In this document: in pieces, positions 1 through 8,866 of the stretch
How positions within the stretch are numbered: position 1 is the stretch's first letter
Layout: every line of letters begins with the position of its first letter
Assembly (NCBI GenBank): GCA_947074295.1
Contig: CAMTPC010000006.1
Span: forward strand, 1 to 61,133
From: an uncultured Bacteroides sp.
Lineage (GTDB): Bacteria > Bacteroidota > Bacteroidia > Bacteroidales > Bacteroidaceae
DNA: 61,133 nt
Direction of reading: 5' to 3'
Translations under genes and position numbers: made by a program
The notes under the pieces: model-generated
Told to the model about the DNA's origin: nothing
Databases searched by the model: none
The model's input: only the letters and a program-made list of their open reading frames with translations

Positions 1-1
1 T

Positions 2-565
2 GTAAACGAAGTATCAAGTTTGTTTCAATATGAAGATTTACGTGGCATTTCGCGTATAGAAGCAGGCAGACAAAAAGATTACTTGAGAAACAAGGTGAAC
101 TTGAGCAACGCAACCATCGATCAGATACAGATCCTGGAAAGAAGAGAACTTTGCCCACAAATAGATATCAGCTATCGTGTACAGACAGGACAGTACGGCA
201 ATAAAACGGGTAACCGCTTGTTCATACCGATCAATGTGTTCCGGCAAGGTTTAAGGTTACCAGCAAAAGATGAACGCCAACAGGACATTCATATCAACTA
301 TGGCTATCTGGATACGGATAGCATTAGCATTGATATCCCAGAGGGTTTTGTGATTGAAGCGCTGCCACACCCTGTACATATCGAGAAGGAGTTTGGCACA
401 TTCAGCAGCACCATTACGGTGGAGGGAAATGAAATCAAGGCGACGCACCAATTTCTGATGCGCCGGGGCATTTATACAAAGGATAGTTATGAAGATTTTC
501 TTAAGTTCCGGAAAGCCATGGTAGAACAGTATGCGGCACAGGTAGTTTTACGCAAAGCTACATGA
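2..565 (+). CDS. DUF3857/transglutaminase-like protein, C-terminal part (5' truncated)
   Basis: This is the 3' end of a gene that begins before the window. The reading frame is open from base 2, so the TTG at 20 is not its start. The visible 187 residues are beta-rich, with a hydrophobic stretch near GFVIEALP and the ending YEDFLKFRKAMVEQYAA. That matches the C-terminal region (DUF3858-like) of Bacteroidota proteins that carry DUF3857 and a transglutaminase core. The enzymatic core is outside the window, so activity cannot be judged. The gene converges on the EnvC-like gene with a 12-nt gap and no visible terminator. Assigned from resemblance only. Confidence 0.6.
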   Translation, partial: VNEVSSLFQYEDLRGISRIEAGRQKDYLRNKVNLSNATIDQIQILERRELCPQIDISYRVQTGQYGNKTGNRLFIPINVFRQGLRLPAKDERQQDIHINYGYLDTDSISIDIPEGFVIEALPHPVHIEKEFGTFSSTITVEGNEIKATHQFLMRRGIYTKDSYEDFLKFRKAMVEQYAAQVVLRKAT

Positions 566-577
566 GCCAGAGCAAAC

Positions 578-1897
578 TTACTTACTGAACCAAGGTTCAG
601 GGTTGATTTTCTCTTTTTCCTTTCTGAGCTGGAAGTGAAGCACGGTCCGGTTATTATCTGCTTTGTTCGTATAAACTACGCCTAAGGGTTGACGCGTCTT
701 CACATCATCGCCATTCTTTACTGACACCGATGCCAAGTTGCAATACACCGAAACATACGAACCATGTCGTACCAACACGTTGAACATGCCATTGAGTTGA
801 AACACGCCTGTCACCTTGCCATCAAATATAGCGCATGCCTGCGTACCTGGCTTGGTTTGTATATCAACACCTTTATTGTCTAGCCGCACATTGCGCAAAC
901 CTTCTACGGCATACTGTCCATAATGTCCCACTACAACAGAAGTGCCCAATACAGGGCGTTGCAGCTTCCCTCTATTTTGGGCAAAGTTGGTGGATAGCCT
1001 CGTATTGGCAGCTGCTGTTGTAGCAGACGCCGTTGAAGCCGTGCCGCTAGTGCTCGGTTTAGAGGCGGCTGTACTTGTAGAAGCTGTGGTTTTTGTACCC
1101 GCAGCTGCCTTCTTCTTATTAGCTTCCGCCAGTTTTCGCGCTTCTTCCGCTGCACGTTTGCGCTCTCGTTCTATTTCCTCGGCAATCAGTTTATCAATAC
1201 GAGCATTAAGACGCTCTTGTTCGCGCTTCTTCTTATTAACTTCTGCCTGCAATGATTTCTGTCGTTTTTGCATAGTAGCCAGCAACGCACGGCGTTCTTT
1301 TTCCTGACCATCTAGTGTTTTCTTCTCTTCTTCTTGCGATTTCAATAGCTCTTGCTTAGTTGCTAACACAGCAGCCAACTCAGCCTGCTTTGTGCGCACC
1401 TGCTCTTGCTTCTTCATCACTTCTTCACCTTGTCGACGCTGATAAGTGGAGTATTCCCGCATATATCGCATACGACGATAGGATTGGTTCAGATTCTTCG
1501 CCGAGAAGATAAACATCAGTTTGTCTTGGATAGAGCGGTTGCGATAGAGATAGAGTGCTGACGCTTCATAAAGTTTTTGTCGATCCTTCAGTTCGGACTG
1601 CAACTGATTGAGCGTTTTGCGCAGTTCGGACATTTCGCGGTCTACGGTGGCTATATCTTTTTGCAATGCTTGTATATATGATTTTCGCTGAGCGATCTGA
1701 CCATTCAGGGTGTTGATCGCATTGAGCTGTCCAGCTACTGTCTTTCTGGTCGACTGTAGCAGTTCGTCAGCTTCGGCTATTTCTTTACGCAGATTCGCGT
1801 TACGCCCTTCTAACTCCCTGATTTCCTTATTTGTTTGAGCAGTGAGTGGCAGGACAGCGAATCCCAAAAGCAATATAAAAAGATAGCGTATCATCAT
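578..1897 (-). CDS. EnvC-like murein hydrolase activator (M23/LytM fold, probably inactive)
   Basis: A 439-residue secreted protein with a signal peptide at residues 1-20 (ending LPLTAQ), a long coiled coil rich in E, K, R and Q (about 22-260), a low-complexity Ala/Thr/Ser linker (about 265-305) and a C-terminal LytM/M23 domain (about 310-439). Active M23 peptidases coordinate zinc with an HxxxD His and an HxH pair. Here the first site reads NKGVD and the last LHFQL, so the first His and one His of HxH are missing. This is the EnvC/NlpD pattern: a degenerate LytM domain that activates amidases at the septum instead of cutting peptidoglycan. It is the last gene of the dut - TPR - DUF4292 - envC operon and overlaps the previous gene by 4 nt, which suggests translational coupling. 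Confidence 0.85.
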   Translation of the reverse strand: MMIRYLFILLLGFAVLPLTAQTNKEIRELEGRNANLRKEIAEADELLQSTRKTVAGQLNAINTLNGQIAQRKSYIQALQKDIATVDREMSELRKTLNQLQSELKDRQKLYEASALYLYRNRSIQDKLMFIFSAKNLNQSYRRMRYMREYSTYQRRQGEEVMKKQEQVRTKQAELAAVLATKQELLKSQEEEKKTLDGQEKERRALLATMQKRQKSLQAEVNKKKREQERLNARIDKLIAEEIERERKRAAEEARKLAEANKKKAAAGTKTTASTSTAASKPSTSGTASTASATTAAANTRLSTNFAQNRGKLQRPVLGTSVVVGHYGQYAVEGLRNVRLDNKGVDIQTKPGTQACAIFDGKVTGVFQLNGMFNVLVRHGSYVSVYCNLASVSVKNGDDVKTRQPLGVVYTNKADNNRTVLHFQLRKEKEKINPEPWFSK

Positions 1898-2466
1898 ATA
1901 CTATTCTGAAGCATTAGCATGAGTTCGTCAATGGTGATTTGTTTATAGCGGTCCGAGAGCTTCGTTGGCTCTAAGTCGATAGGTTTATCGGAAAAGTTAA
2001 AGAAATTGATCTGCGCATCACCGAAAGGTGCAAAACCCAAATCATCTCCCCTAAACTGGGTACTACCCTCAGCCTTTGAGGCGGCAACAAGCAATGCTTC
2101 TAACTCACAGAAGCTGGCTTGCCGACGGAATAAGCGGATCAGCTCATCACGGCTCGCCATGACATAGCGACGGTGCAAACGATCAATCAGTAACACCTGT
2201 TCGGGCATGATTTCCAAACGAAGTATCTCTGTACGAAGTATCGGCATCAAGAGTGAAATCTGTATCATCTCTCCTTGCTTCATCTTCATCGTGCCATTGA
2301 GCTCTTGTCCACCCACTTTTTCAGGAAGGGTCAATTGCAGACGCGATGACAGGTATTGTGGTTCTTCGACGGTTTGCGGTATAGGTAGGGTGAGTATGGC
2401 CTTCTGCGAACTCTTACATCCCCATAAGGCAACCGTCATTATCAGTAAACAAATATATTTCTTCAT
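1894..2466 (-). CDS. DUF4292 family lipoprotein
   Basis: A 190-residue protein with a lipoprotein signal (MKKYICLLIMTVALWGC, lipobox Cys at 17). The body alternates short beta strands, such as LQLTLPEKVGG and MIQISLLMPIL, and resembles DUF4292, a LolA/LolB-like lipoprotein fold common in Bacteroidota. It probably sits in the outer membrane facing the periplasm. It overlaps both neighbours by 4 nt (TPR gene upstream, EnvC-like gene downstream), so it is part of a tightly coupled operon. The link to the envelope-splitting factor suggests a role in envelope maintenance, but no reaction is known to me. Confidence 0.7.
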   Translation of the reverse strand: MKKYICLLIMTVALWGCKSSQKAILTLPIPQTVEEPQYLSSRLQLTLPEKVGGQELNGTMKMKQGEMIQISLLMPILRTEILRLEIMPEQVLLIDRLHRRYVMASRDELIRLFRRQASFCELEALLVAASKAEGSTQFRGDDLGFAPFGDAQINFFNFSDKPIDLEPTKLSDRYKQITIDELMLMLQNSI

Positions 2467-4208
2467 TCTTTAATAAATCTCTTTTTACGTATTTTTTCGG
2501 ACAGTGTTTTTGAGTCGCTGCCCATCTCCTGTGCTTGTTTCCAAAGCTTAAGTGCTTCTTCTTTTCTATCGCTCATATAATAGATGTCACCGGCATGCTC
2601 CACGATAACGCTGCTGGTGTCACCTCCATGCTGCATAGCCTTGTCGATGTAAAGGAGTGCCATAGGGTAGTTTTCCTTCTCGAACAATATCCATGCATAG
2701 GTATCAAGGTAAGTGGAATTTTCGGGTTCAGCCTTGATCGTACGATAGCTCATTTCTTCGGCTTTATCGAGATCTTTTCGCTCCACAGATAGATAGTAGG
2801 CATAATTATTAAGTACGCCTATATTATTGGGTTCATATTGCAGCGCATTTTCGTAGGCTGCATATGCCTCTTCTATTTGTCCCTGCGTGTGATGGATGTC
2901 ACCCATTATCGAGTATAAGTTGCTGGCCATATCCTTGGGCGTCTGGCTATTGATCTGTGGGATTGCTTTTTGGGTGACCTGCAAGGCTTCAAGTTCACGC
3001 TCGGCCTGATGGTAGGCTATGGCCAGATAGAAGTAGAACTCCAATGCTTCGGGAGTTGCTTCTATGCCAGGTTCACATATCGCCTCTACTAGTGCATAGT
3101 CATTCTTGCGGGTAGCCAAGTGAAGAGCCATCATTCGTATCGCCTTATTTGCAGGATCGATCTGTAGGATATGATTTAAGATAGGCTCCGATTCATCTTC
3201 CATGCCCTTCGACCATAAGTATTGGGCATAGAGCATGGGTATCTGGTCGTCTTCAGTATCAATCTGAATCACTTTCTGGAAAAGATTGATGATTTGCGTG
3301 CTATCAGCTCCTTGCTGCTCGTTGCGCACCACCATCTGGCGCATCACGTTGAGTTTATCATCTGGAGCGACTTGCTTATTGAAAAGTATCTTATCCAAAT
3401 ATTCCTGGTAGAGCGAATCTTGGCTGGTCTGCTCGTAGTAAGAAGCCATCGATAAAAGTGCCAACACATTATCGGGTTCTGCGGTGAGCACTTCGGTATA
3501 AGCATTCATTGCACCATCGGCATTGCCATTTTGCAACATCACATCACCGTACAATACTTTGTAACGATAATCCAGAGGATATTCATTCACCAGACCTTCT
3601 ATTTCGCGGAATGCTTGTACAGAATCATTCTTTTGCCAATATATACGGAATTTCTCCATGGAGAGTTGTTCGCTCTTTCCCAACTGTCCCTCGATGCGGT
3701 CCAGCGTATGGATCACTTTATCGTAGTTCTCATTTCGACCATAGAGCTCGGCCAATGAAAAGAGTGACTCGCGACGTGTGGGAAATTTGACTACCATATC
3801 TTCGAGTAAAGCGATGGCATTGTCATTGAGATTCTGATGTTGGTAGAGATTTACCAGTGCTTGGGCATACCAATAATTCTCAGGGTCATAAAGGCAGGCT
3901 TGTTCCATGGCCCGCTGAGCCTGTGGAATCATACGTAGGAAAATATAATACTGCGAGAGTTCGTAATAGGCCGATGCAGCTGTAGGGTTGATAGCCAAGC
4001 AGTGCTGTAGAAGTTCGAACGCCGCATCATACTCTTTCATGTTGCGCAGTTTCACTGCCTCCAGAAAATAGTAGTCATATCGGCGTTGCTCGGGTTCGGA
4101 CAACACAAGTGCTTGCGGACGTTGAGATTGTTGCGCTTTTTTGGATGTTCCACATCCGATTAGTAAAGTCAACAACAAAAAAGATGATAACAGTTTGAAG
4201 AACTTCAT
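2463..4208 (-). CDS. TPR-repeat lipoprotein
   Basis: A 581-residue protein. I start it at 4208, where a clean lipoprotein signal begins (MKFFKLLSSFLLLTLLIGCG, Cys at 19). The 47 residues upstream in the same frame lie over dut and look non-coding. The mature part is a run of about a dozen tetratricopeptide-like repeats with the usual A/Y/G/P positions, for example YYELSQYY and AYAAYENALQYEPNN. TPR lipoproteins of this kind scaffold protein complexes in the periplasm or at the outer membrane. It lies 19 nt downstream of dut and overlaps the DUF4292 gene by 4 nt. The partner is unknown, and its fixed position beside an EnvC-like activator suggests cell-envelope work. Confidence 0.8.
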   Translation of the reverse strand: MKFFKLLSSFLLLTLLIGCGTSKKAQQSQRPQALVLSEPEQRRYDYYFLEAVKLRNMKEYDAAFELLQHCLAINPTAASAYYELSQYYIFLRMIPQAQRAMEQACLYDPENYWYAQALVNLYQHQNLNDNAIALLEDMVVKFPTRRESLFSLAELYGRNENYDKVIHTLDRIEGQLGKSEQLSMEKFRIYWQKNDSVQAFREIEGLVNEYPLDYRYKVLYGDVMLQNGNADGAMNAYTEVLTAEPDNVLALLSMASYYEQTSQDSLYQEYLDKILFNKQVAPDDKLNVMRQMVVRNEQQGADSTQIINLFQKVIQIDTEDDQIPMLYAQYLWSKGMEDESEPILNHILQIDPANKAIRMMALHLATRKNDYALVEAICEPGIEATPEALEFYFYLAIAYHQAERELEALQVTQKAIPQINSQTPKDMASNLYSIMGDIHHTQGQIEEAYAAYENALQYEPNNIGVLNNYAYYLSVERKDLDKAEEMSYRTIKAEPENSTYLDTYAWILFEKENYPMALLYIDKAMQHGGDTSSVIVEHAGDIYYMSDRKEEALKLWKQAQEMGSDSKTLSEKIRKKRFIKE

Positions 4209-4227
4209 CGGCTTAAAAGGTTTGAAT

Positions 4228-4674
4228 TTATTTCTTACCGGTGTGGCCAAAACCACCAGCACCACGTTGTGTCTCGTCGAGCGAGTCGGTTTCTTGCCAC
4301 TCCGCCTGTTCGTGGCGTGCGATGACCATCTGCGCGATTCGCTCTCCATCCTCTATAACAAAATCTTCGGAGGAAAGGTTAACCAATATCACGCAGATCT
4401 CTCCACGATAGTCAGCATCTACCGTGCCAGGCGAGTTGAGAACTGTGATCCCTTTCTTCAAGGCCAGTCCGCTGCGGGGGCGCACTTGCGCCTCATAACC
4501 TGGAGGCAAAGCGATATAAAGTCCCGTGGACACTAAACAGCGCTGCAATGGCTTCAATATGATGGGTTCTGTAAGATTGGCGCGAAGATCCATACCAGCC
4601 GAAAGTGGCGTAGCGTAGGTGGGTAGCGGATGTGCTGAACGGTTTACTATTTTAACTTGCATAGTGCGTGACAT
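4228..4674 (-). CDS. dut: dUTP diphosphatase
   Basis: A 148-residue trimeric-type dUTPase, the usual family length. It hydrolyses dUTP to dUMP and diphosphate, keeping uracil out of DNA and feeding dTMP synthesis. The conserved motifs are visible in order: AGMDLRA (motif 1, catalytic region), PRSGLALK (motif 2), [14 protein letters not shown] (motif 3, with the active-site Asp/Tyr) and the flexible C-terminal motif 5 [11 protein letters not shown], in which His replaces the commoner Ser. Two Met codons are possible (4674 and 4662). It is the first gene of a minus-strand operon and is divergent from dgt, another nucleotide-pool enzyme. Confidence 0.96.
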   Translation of the reverse strand: MSRTMQVKIVNRSAHPLPTYATPLSAGMDLRANLTEPIILKPLQRCLVSTGLYIALPPGYEAQVRPRSGLALKKGITVLNSPGTVDADYRGEICVILVNLSSEDFVIEDGERIAQMVIARHEQAEWQETDSLDETQRGAGGFGHTGKK

Positions 4675-4690
4675 TTTCTATATTCAAGGG

Positions 4691-4698
4691 CGAAAATA
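4691..4698 (-). promoter_or_regulatory. -7 box candidate for the dut operon
   Basis: On the minus strand this reads TATTTTCG, one mismatch from the Bacteroidales -7 consensus TAnnTTTG. It lies 17 nt upstream of the dut start. No convincing -33 TTTG is seen. Confidence 0.4.
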
Positions 4699-4720
4699 CA
4701 TAATTTCTATGGAAATCGCT

Positions 4721-4728
4721 TAACTTTG
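4721..4728 (+). promoter_or_regulatory. -7 box for dgt
   Basis: TAACTTTG is an exact match to TAnnTTTG, 34 nt upstream of the first possible dgt start. It is divergent from the dut box in an 88-nt intergenic region. Confidence 0.55.
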
Positions 4729-4762
4729 TGTCAATTATCGTAACAATAAAAGAGCAGAAAAG

Positions 4763-6121
4763 ATGCAGAAAGAGAAAATCGAAAGCAGCGCAACAATGAA
4801 CTGGCAGCAACTGATATCGGCTAAACGATTTGGTATGGAAGCTTATCACAGTGAACGTCACGAAAACCGTTCCGAATTTTTACGCGATTACGATCGCCTG
4901 ATTTTCTCTGCACCCTTCCGCCGCCTGCAGAACAAAACACAGGTATTCCCTTTGCCAGGTAGCATTTTCGTGCACAACCGCCTTACGCATAGCCTAGAAG
5001 TATCGTGTGTGGGCCGTTCGCTGGGCAATGATGTAGCGCGTGAACTGACAGAGCTACACCCCGAACTGAAAGACTCCTATTTATCTGAAATTGGTTCTAT
5101 CGTTTCGGCAGCTTGTTTGGCCCACGACATGGGTAATCCACCATTCGGGCATTCGGGAGAACAGGCTATCGCCACTTTTTTTTCAGAAGGAAAGGGGTTA
5201 TTCTTGAAAGAGCTACTCACGCCCGAACAATGGAACGATTTGATACACTTTGAAGGGAACGCAAATGCTTTTCGTCTGCTGACTCACCAATTTGAAGGTC
5301 GCCGGAAAGGAGGTTTTGCTATGACCTATTCCACATTGGCTTCCATCGTGAAGTATCCCTACTCATCTTCTTTGGCTGGCAAGAAATCAAAATTCGGCTT
5401 TTTTATCAGCGAAGAAGATTCTTTCCGCTCCATAGCCGATGATTTGGGATTGATCAAGCGTCAAGACGCGCCTTTGCGCTATGCACGCCACCCACTGGTC
5501 TATCTAGTAGAGGCCGCCGATGATATCTGCTACCAGATGATGGACATTGAAGATGCGCACAAGCTAAAAATCATCACTACTGCCGAGACCAAGGAACTAT
5601 TGATGGCCTACTTTGACGATGCACGCAAAGCTCGTTTCGAAAGCACCTTCGAGCGCGTGAGTGATGTTAACGAGCAGATAGCCTATCTACGCTCGTCGGT
5701 CATCGGCATGCTGATTGAAGAATGCAAGAAGGTTTTTGTGGAAAATGAAGCAATCATACTATGTGGCGATTTTGACGGGCCACTGATTCGCCATATCAGC
5801 ACACTTCCACGTCAAGCATACGAGAACAGTGCACGACTGTCTGTGGAACGAATTTATTGTTCGCGAGATGTGCTGGATATTGAGTTGGCAGGTTTCCAAA
5901 TTATTAGCACTCTGCTTGAGTTGATGGTAGAGGCCGTGACTTCGCCCGAACGTGCATATTCCAAACTTCTTATCGACCGCGTGTCGAGTCAGTACCAAAT
6001 AAAAGCGCCCGCACTCTTTGACAGAGTACAGGCGGTATTGGATTATATCTCGGGCATGACTGACGTCTTTGCCCTGGATTTGTATCGCAAGATTAATGGC
6101 AACAGCTTGCCTGCGGTGTAA
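4763..6121 (+). CDS. dgt: dGTP triphosphohydrolase (HD domain)
   Basis: A 452-residue HD-superfamily dNTPase that converts dGTP to deoxyguanosine and triphosphate. Visible motifs are FSAPFRRLQNKTQVF near the N terminus, the first metal His in RLTHSLEV, the HD pair in CLAHDMGNPPFGH (H121, D122) and a later YLVEAADDICYQ with its conserved Asp. The length fits the family. A second start at Met12 (4796, MNWQQL) may be the true one, because similarity to the family seems to begin there. Its 3' end overlaps that of the convergent glsB gene by 29 nt, with no terminator between them. Its position opposite dut suggests joint control of deoxynucleotide pools. Confidence 0.93.
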   Translation: MQKEKIESSATMNWQQLISAKRFGMEAYHSERHENRSEFLRDYDRLIFSAPFRRLQNKTQVFPLPGSIFVHNRLTHSLEVSCVGRSLGNDVARELTELHPELKDSYLSEIGSIVSAACLAHDMGNPPFGHSGEQAIATFFSEGKGLFLKELLTPEQWNDLIHFEGNANAFRLLTHQFEGRRKGGFAMTYSTLASIVKYPYSSSLAGKKSKFGFFISEEDSFRSIADDLGLIKRQDAPLRYARHPLVYLVEAADDICYQMMDIEDAHKLKIITTAETKELLMAYFDDARKARFESTFERVSDVNEQIAYLRSSVIGMLIEECKKVFVENEAIILCGDFDGPLIRHISTLPRQAYENSARLSVERIYCSRDVLDIELAGFQIISTLLELMVEAVTSPERAYSKLLIDRVSSQYQIKAPALFDRVQAVLDYISGMTDVFALDLYRKINGNSLPAV

Positions 6122-7091
6122 ACACCTTATTGGCCCCGGACGTGATCTCGCACAGTTCGGGGTGCTCTTCGATGAACGACTGTATGTGGCGTATATATTT
6201 ATCCTCCAGAATCTCATCGACAGCGATCAAGATACCGGTCTCTTCCACTGCGCCGAATTCATCATTGACCGCGGTGCCAAACATACGCATCGTGGGACTT
6301 AGATTCATATAAGCATTTACCAAAGGAGGAATGTTGTAACCCAGGTTGCGCACCTCACGATTCAATATCTTATAGTCTTCCTTGAAAGATGTTTCGCTGA
6401 ACAACCCTTCGAGCTCTTTCTCGTCCGCCTCGATAAGAAGTGGTGTCATCGGAAGAATCAAGTTATCCTTGTCCGCAAAATGCTTTTTCAAGAAATAGAG
6501 GATCATATCACGACCTTGACGGTGATAAGAAGGATACATGGTCACTTTACCGAAGAAGTATTTCACCTCGGGCATAACCACCGTAAGCGCTCCCAGGCCA
6601 TCCCAAAGATTGTCCAACGCAAAAAGTCCTTTGCTACCGGCACGTGTCGACTGATATTCCAAAGTAACGAACGAACGTCCCAATTCGACAGTCGTCGGCA
6701 AATATTCCTTCAAAAACTCATCGGAGAAATGAAACATGTGCGAAGTAGCCAGGATGGGTTCGCCTTTTTCATCGAACTGCACCTCATTGCCACATAAGTA
6801 GCGATAACCACCAAGAATATCTTCAGCTTCAGGATTCCATACAATCAGTTGCTTGTAGGGTTTTTCCATGGTATCAAATTCGTCGATGTCAATTGACTTT
6901 CCTGTTCCACCACCAGCGGCACGAAAAGCAATTTCTCGAAGGCGTCCAATCTCACGCATCACATTGGGTGAGTCGTGATGAGTAATAATATAAATCTGAT
7001 TATTACTCTTGTTCGTCATCCGTAGTCTTTTATCCTCCGTAAGCTCAGCTTTCAGCAGTTCTCGGCTTACAGGTGCAATAATTTCTTCCAT
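6093..7091 (-). CDS. glsB: GNAT-fold N-acyltransferase, GlsB-like (glycine lipid synthesis)
   Basis: A 332-residue cytosolic acyltransferase of the OlsB/GlsB group. In Bacteroides, GlsB N-acylates glycine with a 3-hydroxy fatty acid, the first step of glycine/serine-dipeptide lipid synthesis. Features include EIGRLREIAFRAAGGGTG near residue 50, the core strand TVELGRSFVTLEYQ and FGKVTMYPSYH. It follows the O-acyltransferase gene glsA by 34 nt on the same strand, and the GlsA/GlsB pairing is what supports the function. The gene overlaps the convergent dgt at its 3' end by 29 nt. The exact substrate is inferred from the family and context. Confidence 0.8.
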   Translation of the reverse strand: MEEIIAPVSRELLKAELTEDKRLRMTNKSNNQIYIITHHDSPNVMREIGRLREIAFRAAGGGTGKSIDIDEFDTMEKPYKQLIVWNPEAEDILGGYRYLCGNEVQFDEKGEPILATSHMFHFSDEFLKEYLPTTVELGRSFVTLEYQSTRAGSKGLFALDNLWDGLGALTVVMPEVKYFFGKVTMYPSYHRQGRDMILYFLKKHFADKDNLILPMTPLLIEADEKELEGLFSETSFKEDYKILNREVRNLGYNIPPLVNAYMNLSPTMRMFGTAVNDEFGAVEETGILIAVDEILEDKYIRHIQSFIEEHPELCEITSGANKVFTPQASCCH

Positions 7092-7125
7092 ATTATATAT
7101 ATGTGTCGTTGTTCTTCTCTTAATA

Positions 7126-7944
7126 CTATAGTTTATACGTGATGTCTTTCACATACTGCGCCCATTGAGCGGGTGTCTTCGAAGCATCGAAGGTCTGCCA
7201 TGGGATAGGTTTGCCTATTTTCACAGTAAAGGTCTTATGTTTATTTTTAAACATCTCATCTACCAGATAAAGCATGGCGATGTTAGATTTGATACCTACT
7301 CGCTTACATAAATTGGATAGATTGTAGAAGAAATCAGAGTTACGGCCACCAAAGTGAATGGGCACGACATCCCGCTTTGCCTGTATACTTTTGGTGATAA
7401 AGGTTTTTTTCCATTCCAAGTCAGCTATCACACCATTCTGTCGGCGCGAACACAATCCTGCCGGAAACATGATGAGGTGGCTATCGGACTGGAACCCTGC
7501 TTCGACCATGCGCGGAAAATCTTTTGATTGCTTGCCAGTCTTATTAATAGGTATACAAAGTGGTGCCAATCCATGTAGGTTCATCAATAGATCATTTACA
7601 AGGTATTTCACCTTGCCATTGTAATGCTTGCCTAATATATAGCCCAGCGCTACCCCATCGGCTCCACCCAGCGGGTGATTGGAGACAAAGGTGCAAAGTC
7701 CTTCTTTAGGAAGATTCTCTTCACCTTCAACAACTAGATTCGCGTCGAGGAAACCCACACAGGCTTCAAGGAAATCGACCCCTAACTTATCCTTGGATTC
7801 GACTAAAAACACATTAATCTCATCCTGGTGAATGATCTTCTTTAGATAGGAAGTCGCAAAACGCGGTATATATTTGTGATACTTCGGTGCTTTGGTTCGA
7901 AGTATTTTTTCAATATCAACTATAAATAAGCTATCGTCAGTCAT
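7126..7944 (-). CDS. glsA: PlsC-like O-acyltransferase, GlsA-like
   Basis: A 272-residue acyltransferase with the lysophospholipid acyltransferase signature. FVSNHPLGGADG holds the catalytic His and Asp with the longer spacing seen in ornithine- and glycine-lipid enzymes, and later blocks are MFPAGLCSRRQNG and VPIHFGGRNS. GlsA is expected to esterify the 3-hydroxyl of the N-acyl glycine made by GlsB, completing the diacylated lipid at the inner membrane. It is the first gene of a two-gene minus-strand operon with a -7 box 23 nt upstream. Confidence 0.82.
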   Translation of the reverse strand: MTDDSLFIVDIEKILRTKAPKYHKYIPRFATSYLKKIIHQDEINVFLVESKDKLGVDFLEACVGFLDANLVVEGEENLPKEGLCTFVSNHPLGGADGVALGYILGKHYNGKVKYLVNDLLMNLHGLAPLCIPINKTGKQSKDFPRMVEAGFQSDSHLIMFPAGLCSRRQNGVIADLEWKKTFITKSIQAKRDVVPIHFGGRNSDFFYNLSNLCKRVGIKSNIAMLYLVDEMFKNKHKTFTVKIGKPIPWQTFDASKTPAQWAQYVKDITYKL

Positions 7945-7967
7945 CTATTCGAAATAAAAAGATGTCG

Positions 7968-7975
7968 CAAAATTA
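7968..7975 (-). promoter_or_regulatory. -7 box for glsA-glsB
   Basis: The minus strand reads TAATTTTG, an exact TAnnTTTG match, 23 nt upstream of the glsA ATG. No clear -33 element is seen in the very AT-rich DNA behind it. Confidence 0.5.
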
Positions 7976-8048
7976 ACTGATTCTTTTCTATTATTCATTA
8001 TATTTTTTAATAAAATACCTCTTATTTGCAACTGTTTCAGTATAAAAA

Positions 8049-8080
8049 GCACCTTAAAACTATCAAAAACCATCTGAATT
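8049..8080 (+). promoter_or_regulatory. Tandem CACC-AAAACTA motif upstream of sigma gene 1
   Basis: A good copy, GCACCTTAAAACTATC, starts at 8049 and a weaker one, CCATCTGAATT, at 8070, spaced 21 nt. They lie 155 and 134 nt before the ATG. An inverted relic (TTAGTTTAG) follows at 8091. Matching pairs sit at nearly the same distance upstream of sigma genes 2 and 4. Confidence 0.5.
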
Positions 8081-8203
8081 CCGTCAAATGTTAGTTTAGC
8101 CCCACATTTATGACAATTTCCCTACCCGGCATTTTTATAATAGACACTAAAATTGCATTATCAAAATGAAGCAATTATTTACCTTACTAAATAAAAAATC
8201 AAA

Positions 8204-8707
8204 ATGAACAACTTGAGTTTTAGAAAAGACCTAATCAGCTTACAGGAAGAATTATTGAGATTCGCTTATAAACTAACTACTGATCGTGAACAAGCAAATG
8301 ACTTATTGCAAGAGACTTCGTTAAAAGCCCTTGATAATGAGGATAAATTTCTGCCTGACACTAACTTTAAAGGCTGGATGTACACCATTATGCGCAACAT
8401 TTTTATTAATAACTATCGCAAGGTGGTACGCGATCAAACTTTCGTAGATCAGACAGACAATCTGTATCACATCAACCAGTCTCAAGATGGTGGATTTGAT
8501 AGTAGCGAAAGTGCTTATGACTTGAAAGAAATGCGCCGCATCGTCAACGCACTACCCAAAGAGTATAAAGTGCCTTTCTCGATGCATCTTTCTGGGTTTA
8601 AATATCGAGAAATAGCCGAAAAATTAGGTTTACCGCTTGGTACTGTAAAGAGCCGCATATTCTTTACTCGTCAAAAGCTACAAGAAGAATTAAAAGACTT
8701 CAGATAA
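8204..8707 (+). CDS. ECF-type RNA polymerase sigma factor, copy 1
   Basis: A 167-residue ECF (group 4) sigma factor. Region 2 covers about residues 10-75, with LLRFAYKLTTDREQANDLLQ and the -10-binding block GWMYTIMRNIFINNYRK. Region 4 covers about 110-160, with the helix-turn-helix FKYREIAEKLGLPLGTVKSR. The length is normal and all key positions are present. No anti-sigma gene is adjacent; its neighbours are three paralogues on the same strand. It differs from copy 4 at about 18 of 167 positions by hand count, so the two arose by recent duplication or are kept alike. The shared upstream repeats suggest common or autogenous control. Confidence 0.9.
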   Translation: MNNLSFRKDLISLQEELLRFAYKLTTDREQANDLLQETSLKALDNEDKFLPDTNFKGWMYTIMRNIFINNYRKVVRDQTFVDQTDNLYHINQSQDGGFDSSESAYDLKEMRRIVNALPKEYKVPFSMHLSGFKYREIAEKLGLPLGTVKSRIFFTRQKLQEELKDFR

Positions 8708-8866
8708 GAATGTGAATATGGAATAAAAGACTATTCACATCTATCGATTCAATTCTTCATATCACACTCCCTGCAGAAGTCTTTATAGTAAGGACAAGTC
8801 AAGCTATCAAGCAAACAGGGATAAAGATTGAAAAATACAGATAAATTAAGGTTGTTTTCAAGTATA

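Noticed and set aside
931..1307. Two overlapping ORFs (121 and 74 residues) within the EnvC-like gene
   Set aside because: They are other-frame readings of the Ala/Thr/Ser/Lys-rich linker and coiled coil, which lack stop codons because of codon bias.
2463..4349. 628-residue version of the TPR lipoprotein
   Set aside because: The extra 47 residues overlap dut and precede a perfect lipoprotein signal at Met48, so the start at 4208 is preferred.
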